Of a stretch of 64,000 nucleotides of DNA, positions 19,551 to 28,894 are shown piece after piece (position 1 is the first letter of the stretch; each line of letters starts with the position of its first letter). The notes beneath the pieces were generated by a model that worked only from the letters and a program-made list of their open reading frames with translations, made no database searches and was not told the DNA's origin. The translations under genes were made by a program, and so were the position numbers. Source of the stretch: Pedobacter lusitanus (lineage in GTDB: Bacteria > Bacteroidota > Bacteroidia > Sphingobacteriales > Sphingobacteriaceae); the NCBI RefSeq assembly GCF_040026395.1, contig NZ_CP157278.1, positions 806,001-870,000 on the forward strand. The letters are read 5' to 3'.

Positions 19551-20918
19551 TTAGATTTCTCTGTTAATATCCCAGTTTTCCAGGTAATCTGCAACACGGC
19601 GTACAAAAGTACCACCTAATGCCCCATTAACAACCCTGTGGTCATAAGACAACGACAGGAACATCATATGACGGATAGCTATTACATCGCCATATTCTGT
19701 TTCCAGAACTGCTGGTTTTTTCTTGATTGTTCCTACAGCAAGAATGGCTACCTGAGGCTGATTAATAATTGGTGTTCCCATTACATTTCCGAATGATCCA
19801 ACATTGGTCAGGGTGAATGTACCACCTTGTGTTTCGTCTGGTTTCAATTTAGAACCACGGGCACGATTAGCCAGATCATTCACTGATTTAGTCAACCCTA
19901 CCAGATTCAGCTGGTCAGCATTTTTAATTACCGGAACAATCAGGTTACCGCTTGGTAATGCAGCAGCCATACCGATATTGATATCTTTCTTCTTAATGAT
20001 TTTGGTTCCGTTCACAGAAACATTGATCATAGGGAAATCTTTAATGGCTTTTGATACTGCTTCAATAAAGATTGGTGTAAAGGTGATCTTTTCGTTCTCT
20101 CTTTTCTCAAAGTTTTTCTTTACTCTCTCTCTCCATAACACCATATTGGTCACATCAGCTTCAACAAATGAAGTTACGTGAGCAGAAGTCTGCTTACTCA
20201 TCACCATGTGATCAGCAATGATCTTACCCATACGGTCCATTTCAATGATTTCATCAGCTCCGCTTACACTAACTACAGGTTGTGCACTGCCAGATTTTGC
20301 AGCTGCAACTGGTGCCGCTACCGGAGTATTATTTGCAGGTGCTTCTGCTGCAGGTTGATTTTGAACACGGTTAGCCAATACTGCACCTGTACTCTTACGA
20401 CCATTCTGAATATAATTTAACAGATCATCCTTAGTCAGGCGACCATCTGCGCCGCTGCCTGTAATCTGATCCAGTTCTGTTACACTTATTTGCTCCTGAG
20501 CAGCTATACTCTTTACTAACGGAGAATAGAAACGATCAGATCCCGCTGTAACTTCAGTAGGTACAGGAGCATCATTTAATTGTTCTGTACCGGGAATAAC
20601 TGCAGCTACCTCAGCAATTGGAGCTTGTGCCGCAACTGCTGGTTTTTCTTCAGTTGCTGCAGATTTACTTTCGGCAGCATCAGTTTCGATCAGTGCAATT
20701 ACAGCACCAACCTGAACTACATCATCTTCCTTATATAATTGTTTAATCAGTTTTCCGGCCACCGGCGATGGAACTTCTGAATCAACTTTATCCGTTGCGA
20801 TTTCTAACAGGGTATCATCCAAACTGATCATATCACCAGGTTGTTTTAACCATTTGATGACGGTTGCTTCTGCAACACTTTCTCCCATTTTAGGTAATAA
20901 TAATTCGTATTGTGCCAT
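19551..20918 (-). CDS. Dihydrolipoamide acyltransferase (E2) of a 2-oxo acid dehydrogenase complex
   Basis: The 455-residue protein has one lipoyl domain (residues 1-80) with the lipoylated Lys44 in ATDKVDSEVPSP, an Ala/Pro linker, a peripheral-subunit-binding domain near 130-170 (SPLVKSIAAQEQIS, SGADGRLTKDDLL) and a catalytic domain from about 225. The catalytic motif reads DHRVVNG where most E2 enzymes have DHRxxDG, an Asp to Asn change beside the active His. Whether the substrate is pyruvate, branched-chain or 2-oxoglutarate is not clear because E1 and E3 are not adjacent. A promoter-like element precedes it. Confidence 0.9.
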   Translation of the reverse strand: MAQYELLLPKMGESVAEATVIKWLKQPGDMISLDDTLLEIATDKVDSEVPSPVAGKLIKQLYKEDDVVQVGAVIALIETDAAESKSAATEEKPAVAAQAPIAEVAAVIPGTEQLNDAPVPTEVTAGSDRFYSPLVKSIAAQEQISVTELDQITGSGADGRLTKDDLLNYIQNGRKSTGAVLANRVQNQPAAEAPANNTPVAAPVAAAKSGSAQPVVSVSGADEIIEMDRMGKIIADHMVMSKQTSAHVTSFVEADVTNMVLWRERVKKNFEKRENEKITFTPIFIEAVSKAIKDFPMINVSVNGTKIIKKKDINIGMAAALPSGNLIVPVIKNADQLNLVGLTKSVNDLANRARGSKLKPDETQGGTFTLTNVGSFGNVMGTPIINQPQVAILAVGTIKKKPAVLETEYGDVIAIRHMMFLSLSYDHRVVNGALGGTFVRRVADYLENWDINREI

Positions 20919-20954
20919 TTAGTTTACAGTAAATTTGGTATTTCCTATCGAATA

Positions 20955-20962
20955 CAAAAGTA
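20955..20962 (-). promoter_or_regulatory. Promoter -7 element upstream of the E2 gene
   Basis: TACTTTTG on the minus strand matches TAnnTTTG and lies 37 bases before the E2 start, within the 58-bp gap after cinA. No good -33 element is seen. It suggests that E2 can be read independently of lptD-cinA. Confidence 0.45.
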
Positions 20963-20976
20963 AGGCTTTTTTACAC

Positions 20977-22221
20977 TTAATTGCTATCTTCTTTCAGCAG
21001 ATTCAAAATCATTGTCAATGCAGCAATGGCCGAACGCTCTATATTCTGGGCTCTTTTGTTCCCGAAAGTGAAGAGTTTGGCAACAACTTTATGTTTGTTT
21101 GCCACTGCTATCCAGACAGTTCCGACAGGCTTATCAGGTGTTCCACCATCCGGACCTGCAATCCCGCTGACAGCTACACTATAGTCAGTTTTAAAATTTG
21201 TAATTGCACCCAAAGCCATTTCTTTTACAGTTTGTTCACTAACTGCTCCATATTTTGCCAGAGTTTCATCCGTCACTCCTACTAATTCTTTCAATTCGTA
21301 AGAATAGGCCACCGCACCACCGGCAAAAACTGCCGAACAACCCGGATGCTGGGTAATCAGGTGAGCTATATAACCACCGGTACAGCTTTCGGAAGTAGAA
21401 AGGGTAAATCCTTTCTCTTTCATTATATCCAGAATTGCTTTCTCGATTGCGATATCTTCTTCTGCAACGATATAAGGCTTTACCTTTTTAATAATCTGCT
21501 GTGCATAAACCTCCACATCAGCTTTTAGCTGAGCTTCATCAGTGCCGGAAGTACTTAATCTCAATCTTACCTGTCCTAATTTGGGTAAATAAGCCAGTTT
21601 GATCGAAGAAGGCAAACTATCTTCAATCTCTTCAATTTCCTGTGCTAAAAAGGATTCACCAATATTTGCGGTAAGTATGGTTTTATGGTAAATAAAAGGT
21701 AGTTCAAATTTCTTTTTGAGTCTTGGAATGATTTCATCTTCCATCAGGTACATCATTTCAAAAGGAACTCCCGGCATTGAAACAATAATTGTCCCGTTAT
21801 GGTCAAACCACATACATGGTGCAGTACCATTAGCATTCTGAATCACCGTACAGCCATCCGGTACATCCGCCTGTTTCCTGTTAGATTCAATCATCGGACG
21901 GTTAAACCTTTTGAAAATTTCCTCAACATGAGCCAGTACCGCGGCATCCCGGCGCATTCCCATATTAAAGTACTTAGCTAGTGTATACTTAGTAATATCG
22001 TCTTTGGTAGGTCCTAATCCGCCGGTTATCAGGATAATCTCAGCTCTTTTCTCTGCCTGGCTCAGTGCTTCAGTAATATGATCAGCATCATCAGAAACAG
22101 AGGTTATCTGCTTAACTTTAATACCCGCAGCGTTTAGTTCTTTAGCCATCCATGCAGAATTAGTATCCACAATCTGGCCGATTAGTATTTCATCGCCTAT
22201 TGTAATAATCTCAGCTAACAT
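20977..22221 (-). CDS. cinA: CinA family protein (competence/damage-inducible; NMN deamidase type)
   Basis: A 414-residue two-domain protein. The N-terminal molybdopterin-binding-like domain (about 1-170) has GDEILIGQIVDTN and GGLGPTKDDIT, linked to ADP-ribose pyrophosphatase activity in the family. The C-terminal PncC-type domain (about 255-410) has TLSTSESCTGGYIA and AVSGIAGPDGGTPDKPVGTV, the nicotinamide mononucleotide deamidase signature, so the protein may recycle pyridine nucleotides. It begins 9 bases after the lptD stop and is probably in the same transcript. Confidence 0.95.
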   Translation of the reverse strand: MLAEIITIGDEILIGQIVDTNSAWMAKELNAAGIKVKQITSVSDDADHITEALSQAEKRAEIILITGGLGPTKDDITKYTLAKYFNMGMRRDAAVLAHVEEIFKRFNRPMIESNRKQADVPDGCTVIQNANGTAPCMWFDHNGTIIVSMPGVPFEMMYLMEDEIIPRLKKKFELPFIYHKTILTANIGESFLAQEIEEIEDSLPSSIKLAYLPKLGQVRLRLSTSGTDEAQLKADVEVYAQQIIKKVKPYIVAEEDIAIEKAILDIMKEKGFTLSTSESCTGGYIAHLITQHPGCSAVFAGGAVAYSYELKELVGVTDETLAKYGAVSEQTVKEMALGAITNFKTDYSVAVSGIAGPDGGTPDKPVGTVWIAVANKHKVVAKLFTFGNKRAQNIERSAIAALTMILNLLKEDSN

Positions 22222-22230
22222 AAAAATTCG

Positions 22231-25008
22231 TTAAAAACGTGTGTAATAAGCTTGTTGCTTGCTCAATTTCAAATCCTGCAATATAGATGCCTTCACCTTA
22301 ATTGTTAAGTTATAACTCCGGTATGGCCCGATTGGAATCCAGTTGATACTCATATCCCAGCAGTGCAAATCTCTGTATATAGCGAATGAAGTTGGTGATA
22401 AACCATTGCTTTTAAAGTCATAACCCGAAGTAAATTGTACTTTCCATTTAGGAGTAACGTTAAAATCGCCGTTAAAGTTCAATGTATTAGTTGTAGTTGG
22501 CAATAATCCATTTCTTTGCTTACTATAATCAAAACGATAAGAAAAGGTAAAATTCCATGGAATTTTAAAATCAACAAATGCATTGGGATCACTGCTAACC
22601 TCAGCTAATTGTGCCGCCTGCTCTGGTGTCATCCCATTAGTAACAGCTTTTTTAGTTGTTTTATCAAGATTTTCGTTACGCTTTTTAAAGGCATCAGCAT
22701 TTAAGCTATAACCGAACGAAAGACTAAATCTGGTTAATCTTGGGAGTACATATCTGTCAACTAAAAGCCTGTCAACGAACTGTCCGGCAACATTAAAAGT
22801 ATCTCTTGTTGCATAAGGCGTAAATGAACCATCATAAGTAATACCAAATTTATCTGTGAATTGGGAACGACCACTGAAACTCAGATCAGATAACTTAAAC
22901 GAGGGTGCAAGAAAGTTGTAGGAACCATTAAAGCCTAAACCCTGAATAATAGGAATCTTCTTCATTCCTGTACCGGTTGTATCTTTTTTTGAGAACACTT
23001 TTGCTTCCAGTGTATTATCCAGACCAAAGCTGATACTCGCATTTCTTCCTTCCCCCGGGCCACCAAATAATGTTCCATCATGGATAGAATAACGTTTATC
23101 TCTTTTATAAACATCATCATATACAGGTGTACCATCCTGATATCTTAAAATCTTAAAGTTTCCTTTTGACGGATCAGAGAAATCCGGGCGGTAACTAAAG
23201 TTCGCATTAGGAGTCATTACTAAACGTAAAGCTTTTAAATTTCCCAGTTTCTTAAACTGCAGTGTATTGTAAATCTTGGTTGACACCCCCATGTTGATAC
23301 TGTATTCACCGGAACGGTTGAATCCCTGAACAGTATCGATAACTGTTTTATATGGCTGGACAATACCATTCTGTAATATTCCTCTGATTGCAGTTTGTCT
23401 GACAGACTGAAATTGCCACTTCTCCAGGTAAGTTCCTCCCGCAGAAAAGTTGAAATATTTTAATGCTGTAAAGTTGATACTCACAGGAATAGTATGACTA
23501 AATCCGTTTTTCAATCTGTCAATTGCTTTTTTGGTAAAAAGGAGACTATCAGAAGTGGAAATAGAGTTTGAGGCTACCATTGAATAACCAACAGTAATTT
23601 TCTGATACCATTTTTGCTCACCCAATCTGTTTTTTGAATCAAACGGACTAAATGTTTGTACACCTAAAGCAATATCCGGCAAAGTGATATCTACAGTTTT
23701 GGACCGGGTATTCTGGTTATGTCTTGCTGCAGCTGAAAAGGTAACTTTCCCGTCAGCCAGTGTTCTTCCGTAACTCACACTGGATGAAAGTGCGTTTTCA
23801 GTTATCTGATTAAAATTATAAGTATTACTACCCGCAGTACGTGTATTATATCCACTGGTTTTGATATTTACGCTGGCTCCAAAGTTTGTTCCCGGGTGTG
23901 CGTTTGCATTTTGCGAGTGAACCCATTGTATACTATAATCCTTTTTAGGTGCATATTCAGGCGTACCCTCCAGGCCATAGCGGTTATTGGCATAATCAAA
24001 CTTCAGACTACCATTATACTTATAACGTTTGACATAGTTTGAAGTTACGGACAAACCATATGAACCTCGGGTATAAATGGTTCCCAGTAATTTTGCGTCC
24101 CAGTAATCATTCAGATTGAAATAATATCCCCCGTCTCTGAAAAAGAATCCCCTGGTATAATCATCTCCGACACTTGGTATAATTACACCTGAGTTTCGTT
24201 TATTGGGTTTTGGAAAGAATGCAAATGGTAAACCTAAAGGCAGAGGTATATCTTCAATTTTCAGGTAAACAGGTCCGGTAATAATTTGTTTATCGGTAAC
24301 AATACCTTTGGTAATAAAAATTCCGAAATGGGGATGCGGAAGATTACAGGTACTATAAGTCATTCCTTTTACGTGGATTTCATTATCCGGCTGTCTTTTA
24401 CTCTGTCCACCGGAAAAGAATCCTCCCTCCTGTTCTGTGAAGGTATTAAAGACTGTTCCTTTCCCTGATTTGGTATTGTAGAATAGTGAATCTGCAACTG
24501 ATGACCCCTGCTTCTCCATTTTAAAAATGGGTTTGCCAATATATTTTCCTTTATGATCTTTTCTTCCGCTGGCAAAAACAGTATTCGTTTTGGAATTATA
24601 AGTAATATAATCAGCATCCAGTTCAAAAGACTGATAAATGACCCTGGCTTTTCCGTACAGATAGATAATACTTTTATCCTTACTATACTTTGTAGAATCG
24701 ACTGCAGAATATTCTATTTTTTCATCACCTTCTTTGACCAGGTTATTTTTACCACCTATTTTAACTTTAGTTTTGGTTGTATCTCTTTTAGTTGTATCCT
24801 GTTGTGGCAGTAACTGTCCTTTAGCTCCTGCATTTGCTTTAATTTTAGAAAGATCTTTTTTTGTTGTATCCTGTTGTAGTATCTGACGTGCAGAAAAATT
24901 TTCAAAGGCAAAAGCAGAGTGACCGGCTGATACCAGTAAAACGATAGAATTCAGTAAGAGGATAGTTCGTAAAAATTTCAAATTCTTGTGTGAATGTAGT
25001 AAATGCAA
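22231..25008 (-). CDS. lptD: LptD-like outer membrane LPS assembly protein
   Basis: A 925-residue protein with a signal sequence (residues 1-35), a low-complexity stretch with repeats of QQDTTK and RDTTKTK (about 45-80), an OstA/LptA-like beta-jellyroll (about 95-230: KSIIYLYGKARVIYQSFELDADYI) and a long C-terminal beta-barrel with alternating aromatic strands ending in QAYYTRF. In Bacteroidota this form is the LptD counterpart that inserts LPS in the outer membrane. It stands first in a likely lptD-cinA unit and is divergent from the amidase gene across 344 bp. Confidence 0.88.
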   Translation of the reverse strand: MHLLHSHKNLKFLRTILLLNSIVLLVSAGHSAFAFENFSARQILQQDTTKKDLSKIKANAGAKGQLLPQQDTTKRDTTKTKVKIGGKNNLVKEGDEKIEYSAVDSTKYSKDKSIIYLYGKARVIYQSFELDADYITYNSKTNTVFASGRKDHKGKYIGKPIFKMEKQGSSVADSLFYNTKSGKGTVFNTFTEQEGGFFSGGQSKRQPDNEIHVKGMTYSTCNLPHPHFGIFITKGIVTDKQIITGPVYLKIEDIPLPLGLPFAFFPKPNKRNSGVIIPSVGDDYTRGFFFRDGGYYFNLNDYWDAKLLGTIYTRGSYGLSVTSNYVKRYKYNGSLKFDYANNRYGLEGTPEYAPKKDYSIQWVHSQNANAHPGTNFGASVNIKTSGYNTRTAGSNTYNFNQITENALSSSVSYGRTLADGKVTFSAAARHNQNTRSKTVDITLPDIALGVQTFSPFDSKNRLGEQKWYQKITVGYSMVASNSISTSDSLLFTKKAIDRLKNGFSHTIPVSINFTALKYFNFSAGGTYLEKWQFQSVRQTAIRGILQNGIVQPYKTVIDTVQGFNRSGEYSINMGVSTKIYNTLQFKKLGNLKALRLVMTPNANFSYRPDFSDPSKGNFKILRYQDGTPVYDDVYKRDKRYSIHDGTLFGGPGEGRNASISFGLDNTLEAKVFSKKDTTGTGMKKIPIIQGLGFNGSYNFLAPSFKLSDLSFSGRSQFTDKFGITYDGSFTPYATRDTFNVAGQFVDRLLVDRYVLPRLTRFSLSFGYSLNADAFKKRNENLDKTTKKAVTNGMTPEQAAQLAEVSSDPNAFVDFKIPWNFTFSYRFDYSKQRNGLLPTTTNTLNFNGDFNVTPKWKVQFTSGYDFKSNGLSPTSFAIYRDLHCWDMSINWIPIGPYRSYNLTIKVKASILQDLKLSKQQAYYTRF

Positions 25009-25259
25009 AGTGTTTTAACCCAAAACGTCCAAAATTAGCGAAAAATATAGCATTGCCGGGGGCAAATGCTATTTTGCTCAAAAATATTTCCTAACAACAC
25101 CACAATCCAATGATTAACAGCCGATTGAACAATATAAATATTTAAAATCAGCGGGATAAATCAGCCTATATAAATCAGGTGTAACGTCAGAGGATAAAGC
25201 TTCGGTTCAAACATTTTCAAAGACCTGGCACCAATTCTGTACTAAAAATTATATTATAC

Positions 25260-25267
25260 TATCTTTG
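25260..25267 (+). promoter_or_regulatory. Promoter -7 element for the amidase-mlaD pair; 25009-25352 otherwise noncoding
   Basis: TATCTTTG fits TAnnTTTG perfectly and lies 85 bases before the amidase start. On the other strand TAATTTTG (25037-25030) lies 21 bases before lptD and may serve it. The rest of this 344-bp divergent region shows no gene or repeat. A 16-base stretch around the motif (25253-25268) recurs exactly at 25908-25923 inside the amidase gene. Confidence 0.55.
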
Positions 25268-25352
25268 TGCGCAAATAAGCTATAATTAACGGATAATAGT
25301 ACCTGAATAAATTTCTAAAATCAGGCAGGTACCGGTCATTAAAAAGATTTAA

Positions 25353-26195
25353 ATGAGATTGAAGAGAAATGTATTCTTATGCGCTATTTTTTTATTATTC
25401 AGTTCAGAGGCTGCCTTATCTCAGGGATATAAAGTAAAAACCATAGTTATTGATGCCGGCCATGGTGGTGACAAACCAGGGGCAGCAGGGAGTTATTCTT
25501 TAGAGAAAAATGTAACGCTGCAGGTTGCTTTAAAATTAGGGCGGAAATTTGAAGAAGAAATGCCGGAAGTAAAAATAGTCTATACCAGAAAATCCGATAT
25601 AGACGTATCACTATATCGCAGACCTGAAATTGCTACAGCGGCGAAGGCAGATTTGTTTATTTCTATCCATTGTAACTCAATGCCAGACAGAAAAGTTGTT
25701 ACAGGATATACTACCCGTCGCGGGAAGAGAACCCCTACCTATGGTTATGTTAAGAATAAAACTACCAGTGGAGCAGAAACTTTTGTTGCCGGTAGTCACC
25801 GTTTGAATGAGCAGGATGGTGCATTAAGGGAAAATGCAGATATAAGTCTGGAAAAGGATTATAAAAAAAATTATGATGGATACGATCCTAAGGATCCCGA
25901 AACATTTATTATACTATCTTTGTTTAAAAATATATACAGGGACAAAAGCTTAAAGCTGGCCCGGTTAATACAAAACAATTATACCCGTGATAACAAGAGA
26001 TTTGACAGGGGTGTTAAAGAACAGGGAATTTTAATCTTACAACGATGCGGCCAGCCTGCTGTATTAACAGAGATTGGATTTATTTCCAATCCTGCCGAAG
26101 AAGATTATATAAATTCTGCACGCGGACAATCTGAAATTGTGAATGCAATCTTCAAGGCTGTGAAGACCTACAAAAAAGAAACAGAAATAAATTAA
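25353..26195 (+). CDS. N-acetylmuramoyl-L-alanine amidase (Amidase_3)
   Basis: A secreted zinc amidase that cuts the lactyl-peptide bond of peptidoglycan, of use in daughter-cell separation. Residues 1-24 form a signal peptide. Zinc ligands are His37 in DAGHGG, Glu51 in SLEKNVTL and His106 in ISIHCNS, and the catalytic Glu is in VLTEIGFISN. A basic insertion (GYTTRRGKRTPTYGYVKNK) follows the His106 strand. It is 280 residues long and lies 17 bases before the MCE-family gene on the same strand, a common pairing in Bacteroidota. Confidence 0.95.
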   Translation: MRLKRNVFLCAIFLLFSSEAALSQGYKVKTIVIDAGHGGDKPGAAGSYSLEKNVTLQVALKLGRKFEEEMPEVKIVYTRKSDIDVSLYRRPEIATAAKADLFISIHCNSMPDRKVVTGYTTRRGKRTPTYGYVKNKTTSGAETFVAGSHRLNEQDGALRENADISLEKDYKKNYDGYDPKDPETFIILSLFKNIYRDKSLKLARLIQNNYTRDNKRFDRGVKEQGILILQRCGQPAVLTEIGFISNPAEEDYINSARGQSEIVNAIFKAVKTYKKETEIN

Positions 26196-26212
26196 GTTAA
26201 AAATACTAATAA

Positions 26213-27166
26213 GTGAAAATAACAAACGAAACCAAAGTAGGCATATTAGCAGCCTTTTCTATTGCCGCATTAATTATTGGATATAACTTTCTGAAGGGTA
26301 ATTCTCTATTTTCAAGCGAGACATTATTATATGCAAGATACACACGTGTGGATGGTCTTGCAATATCCAAGCCCGTGTTGATTAATGGTTTTCAGATTGG
26401 CCGTGTAGATAAACTTGTTTTACAGCCTAATGGTACAATTCTGGCTACTTTAAAAATAAAGGGTAAATATGATATTCCAAAAACAAGTATAGCGAGACTG
26501 GAAAGCACGGATCTGTTGGGTAGCAAAGCTATTGTAATGTCTTTGGGTACAGGTAAAGATTATGCGCAGGATGGTGATACGTTAAATTCAAATGTAGAAA
26601 AAGGTCTGATGGAGACAGTTCAGCCTGTTCAGAAGAAAGCTGAATTGATTATCGGTAAGATGGATTCTATTCTTACCAGTGTGAATTCGATCCTTAATCC
26701 TGACTTCCAGAAAAATGTGAATAAGAGTTTCAACAGTATTGCTGCTACGCTGACTTCACTGGAAGGTACTTCAAAAAAGGTTGATGGATTAGTTGGTTCA
26801 GAGAGTAAAAGAATTGCGGCAATTCTTGCAAATGCAGAGTCAATCTCAGGTAATCTGAAAAACAACAATGAGAAGATCAATGCGATCCTGAGTAATATCA
26901 ACAAGATCACAGATCAGGTGGCAGCTGCCAACTTTAAACAAACGATAGACAACGCAAACAAAGCCGTTTCAGATCTGCAGGGAATAGTAAGTAAAGTAAA
27001 TGAAGGCAAAGGAAGTTTAGGTTTACTAATTAATGATACCAAAATGTATGATAATCTGAATAATGCTTCTAAGAATCTGGATAATCTTTTAATTGACCTG
27101 AAGGCTAACCCTAAACGTTACGTACACTTCTCCGTATTTGGAGGTGGTTCTAAACAAGATAAGTAA
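26213..27166 (+). CDS. MCE/MlaD-family lipid transport protein
   Basis: Starts with GTG at 26213. One N-terminal membrane helix (about residues 10-26, GILAAFSIAALIIGYNFL) anchors a MlaD domain (about 38-115: GLAISKPVLINGFQIGRVDKL) in the periplasm. A long helical tail (about 140-290) has repeated Asn/Leu heptads, typical of MCE proteins that form hexameric tunnels for phospholipids. The permease and ATPase partners are not in this window. It is probably co-transcribed with the amidase and ends at a large terminator. Confidence 0.9.
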   Translation: MKITNETKVGILAAFSIAALIIGYNFLKGNSLFSSETLLYARYTRVDGLAISKPVLINGFQIGRVDKLVLQPNGTILATLKIKGKYDIPKTSIARLESTDLLGSKAIVMSLGTGKDYAQDGDTLNSNVEKGLMETVQPVQKKAELIIGKMDSILTSVNSILNPDFQKNVNKSFNSIAATLTSLEGTSKKVDGLVGSESKRIAAILANAESISGNLKNNNEKINAILSNINKITDQVAAANFKQTIDNANKAVSDLQGIVSKVNEGKGSLGLLINDTKMYDNLNNASKNLDNLLIDLKANPKRYVHFSVFGGGSKQDK

Positions 27167-27178
27167 CAATAAAAACAT

Positions 27179-27233
27179 AGCATAAAACAGAAAAGGTAAT
27201 ACAATAATTGTATTACCTTTTCTGTTTTATGCT
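27179..27233. terminator. Long perfect hairpin between mlaD-like and DUF4112 genes
   Basis: Arms 27179-27205 and 27207-27233 are perfect 27-bp reverse complements around one central base, so the practical loop is a few nt of the AT-rich centre. The position between convergent genes fits a bidirectional terminator, though 27 perfect base pairs is longer than needed. Confidence 0.8.
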
Positions 27234-27258
27234 CATTTCATTTAGCATTTAGCTTGTA

Positions 27259-27744
27259 TTAAAACCAGCTGATTAACCATGCTGCCAATGCCCATAGGAT
27301 TGCAATCAGCAGGATAAAGATCAGAGAAAGAATTACCAGGGCAAGTACGATAGTATTTTTTCCGCTTCCCTGATGTTTGCCTTCCCGGTAGTATTCCTGC
27401 ATCAGGCGCATGTTCCTTGTATTGGATTTAAAGAAAAAATCCCAGACTTGTCCAATTCCGGGGATTGCTCCAATTGTACTGTCCAATAAAATATTGATGC
27501 ACATTAATACAACAATTTTACTGGTCAGCCCTTTGCTGGCCATTGCTAATACCAATCCTCCTGAGACTGCAAAACCAGCTATATCTCCTCCAAACGGAAT
27601 CAGGTTGATAAGAGGATCTAAACCAAATCTAAACTTTGTCCCGGGAATACTGAATTGTTCGTCCATGAGAAAAGAGAGTCTGGAAACCCATCTTAAGAGT
27701 GGGGTATCTGGAATATCATTTTTGTAGGGAGAGTTTTCTGACAT
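27259..27744 (-). CDS. DUF4112 domain membrane protein
   Basis: The 161-residue protein matches the DUF4112 pattern: PLLRWVSRLSFLMDEQFSIPG, FGLDPLINLIPFGGDIAGF, and DSTIGAIPGIGQVWDFFFKSN, followed by a charged stretch and a C-terminal hydrophobic segment (about 137-160, long enough for one strong helix). Two further hydrophobic spans lie at 58-73 and 80-95. Function is unknown in the family. It is a single gene converging with the mlaD-like gene. One of the two repeats flanking nadC lies just upstream. Confidence 0.85.
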   Translation of the reverse strand: MSENSPYKNDIPDTPLLRWVSRLSFLMDEQFSIPGTKFRFGLDPLINLIPFGGDIAGFAVSGGLVLAMASKGLTSKIVVLMCINILLDSTIGAIPGIGQVWDFFFKSNTRNMRLMQEYYREGKHQGSGKNTIVLALVILSLIFILLIAILWALAAWLISWF

Positions 27745-27805
27745 TTTAGCTTAACGGAATTACACCTTAATTGTTTCAGCTTAACAAACATTTAACCCAA
27801 TTAAC

Positions 27806-27917
27806 TAACCCAAGTTGTCAGTTAAAGAATAAAAAAGAGCATTGTAAATATTGAGAGTTTTGAATTATCACAAAAAAACTGCCATACAATGCTCAGTGAG
27901 GCCAAAATTATATCAAT
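27806..27917. repeat. Repeat copy 1 (112 bp), left of nadC
   Basis: This stretch matches 28895-29005 at roughly 80% by eye, in direct orientation. It starts TAACCCAAGTT and ends ATATCAAT. Inside it, AGCATTGTA and TACAATGCT (about 27838-27846 and 27885-27893) are inverted and could close a hairpin, with a smaller AGTTTT/AAAACT pair within. A separate CATGCC-AAA-GGCATG hairpin follows at 27936-27950. No gene is seen in 27745-28020. Confidence 0.75.
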
Positions 27918-28020
27918 TTTCTGTATTGTTGATGACATGCCAAAGGCATGCGGTCATAAAGAAGACATCCATATTAGGATTACTGACAGGGAGATAATAA
28001 CAACCGCGATAATATTTGCG

Positions 28021-28860
28021 TTATACTTGATGTGCTTTTAAACTAAGGTCCATGCTCACAGCACGATTTGTGATAGCGCCTATTGAGACATAATCAACAC
28101 CAGTACGGGCATAGGAGATAATGTTATCGAGATTGATACCACCAGACGCCTCGGTCTCGTACTTACCGTCAATTAGCTCAATTGCTTCTTCCAATAGCTC
28201 CGGCGAGCAGTTATCGAGCATTATGCGGTGTACATTGCCCACAGCAAGCACACGGCGTACATCATCGAGGTTACGGGTCTCGATCTCTATTTTCAGGTTG
28301 AGCTTGTTGGCCTCAAGGTACTTGTTGGTTTTCTGTATGGCCTTCTCTATGCCACCACAAAAATCGATGTGGTTGTCCTTCAGCATAATCATATCGTACA
28401 AGCCCATGCGAAGATTGTAACCGCCGCCAATGCGCACGGCCTGCTTTTCGTATTCGCGGAACAGCGGCGTGGTTTTGCGGGTATCGAGTATTTTGGTTTT
28501 GTAGTCTTTTATTTTATCAGCGTACTTATTGGTAAGCGTTGCGATGCCGCTCATGCGTTGCATGCAGTTAAGCACCAGTCTTTCTGCTTTTAATATGGTA
28601 TGTACACTGGCTTCAACTGTAAACGCGGTTTCGCCATTATTTACAGCATCGCCATCTTTTTTATAGATGGTGAATTTTGCATCTTCTTCCAGATGATGGA
28701 AAATATCCTGCGCCACCTGCATACCTGCCAATATGCCTTTTTCTTTTATTTTGAGTATTGCTTTACCTTTAGCATCTGCTGGCAAGGATGCCAGTGTAGA
28801 GTAATCGCCGCTCCCCACGTCTTCGAGAAATGCTGCAGTAATGAATTCCTGTGTTGTCAT
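28021..28860 (-). CDS. nadC: Nicotinate-nucleotide pyrophosphorylase (quinolinate phosphoribosyltransferase)
   Basis: NadC joins quinolinate and PRPP to form nicotinate mononucleotide in de novo NAD synthesis. The 279-residue protein shows the family stretches LNCMQRMSGIAT, ILDTRKTTPLFREYEKQAVRIGGG, MLKDNHID and EASGGINLDNI. All basic PRPP and quinolinate residues appear present. Compared with its neighbours the gene is visibly richer in G+C (for example 28420-28570), and it is flanked on both sides by copies of a ~110-bp repeat. nadA and nadB are not in the window. Transfer as a cassette is inferred from these two signs. Confidence 0.95.
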   Translation of the reverse strand: MTTQEFITAAFLEDVGSGDYSTLASLPADAKGKAILKIKEKGILAGMQVAQDIFHHLEEDAKFTIYKKDGDAVNNGETAFTVEASVHTILKAERLVLNCMQRMSGIATLTNKYADKIKDYKTKILDTRKTTPLFREYEKQAVRIGGGYNLRMGLYDMIMLKDNHIDFCGGIEKAIQKTNKYLEANKLNLKIEIETRNLDDVRRVLAVGNVHRIMLDNCSPELLEEAIELIDGKYETEASGGINLDNIISYARTGVDYVSIGAITNRAVSMDLSLKAHQV

Positions 28861-28894
28861 ACGCTATATATTTTCAGGTGCAAAATTAAGTAAA

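Noticed and set aside
19804..20420. Plus-strand frames of 125 and 80 residues opposite the E2 gene
   Set aside because: They are antisense to a well-supported gene and show no family or composition of their own.
28121..28593. Plus-strand frames of 99 and 121 residues opposite nadC
   Set aside because: They are antisense shadows, long only because nadC is richer in G+C.
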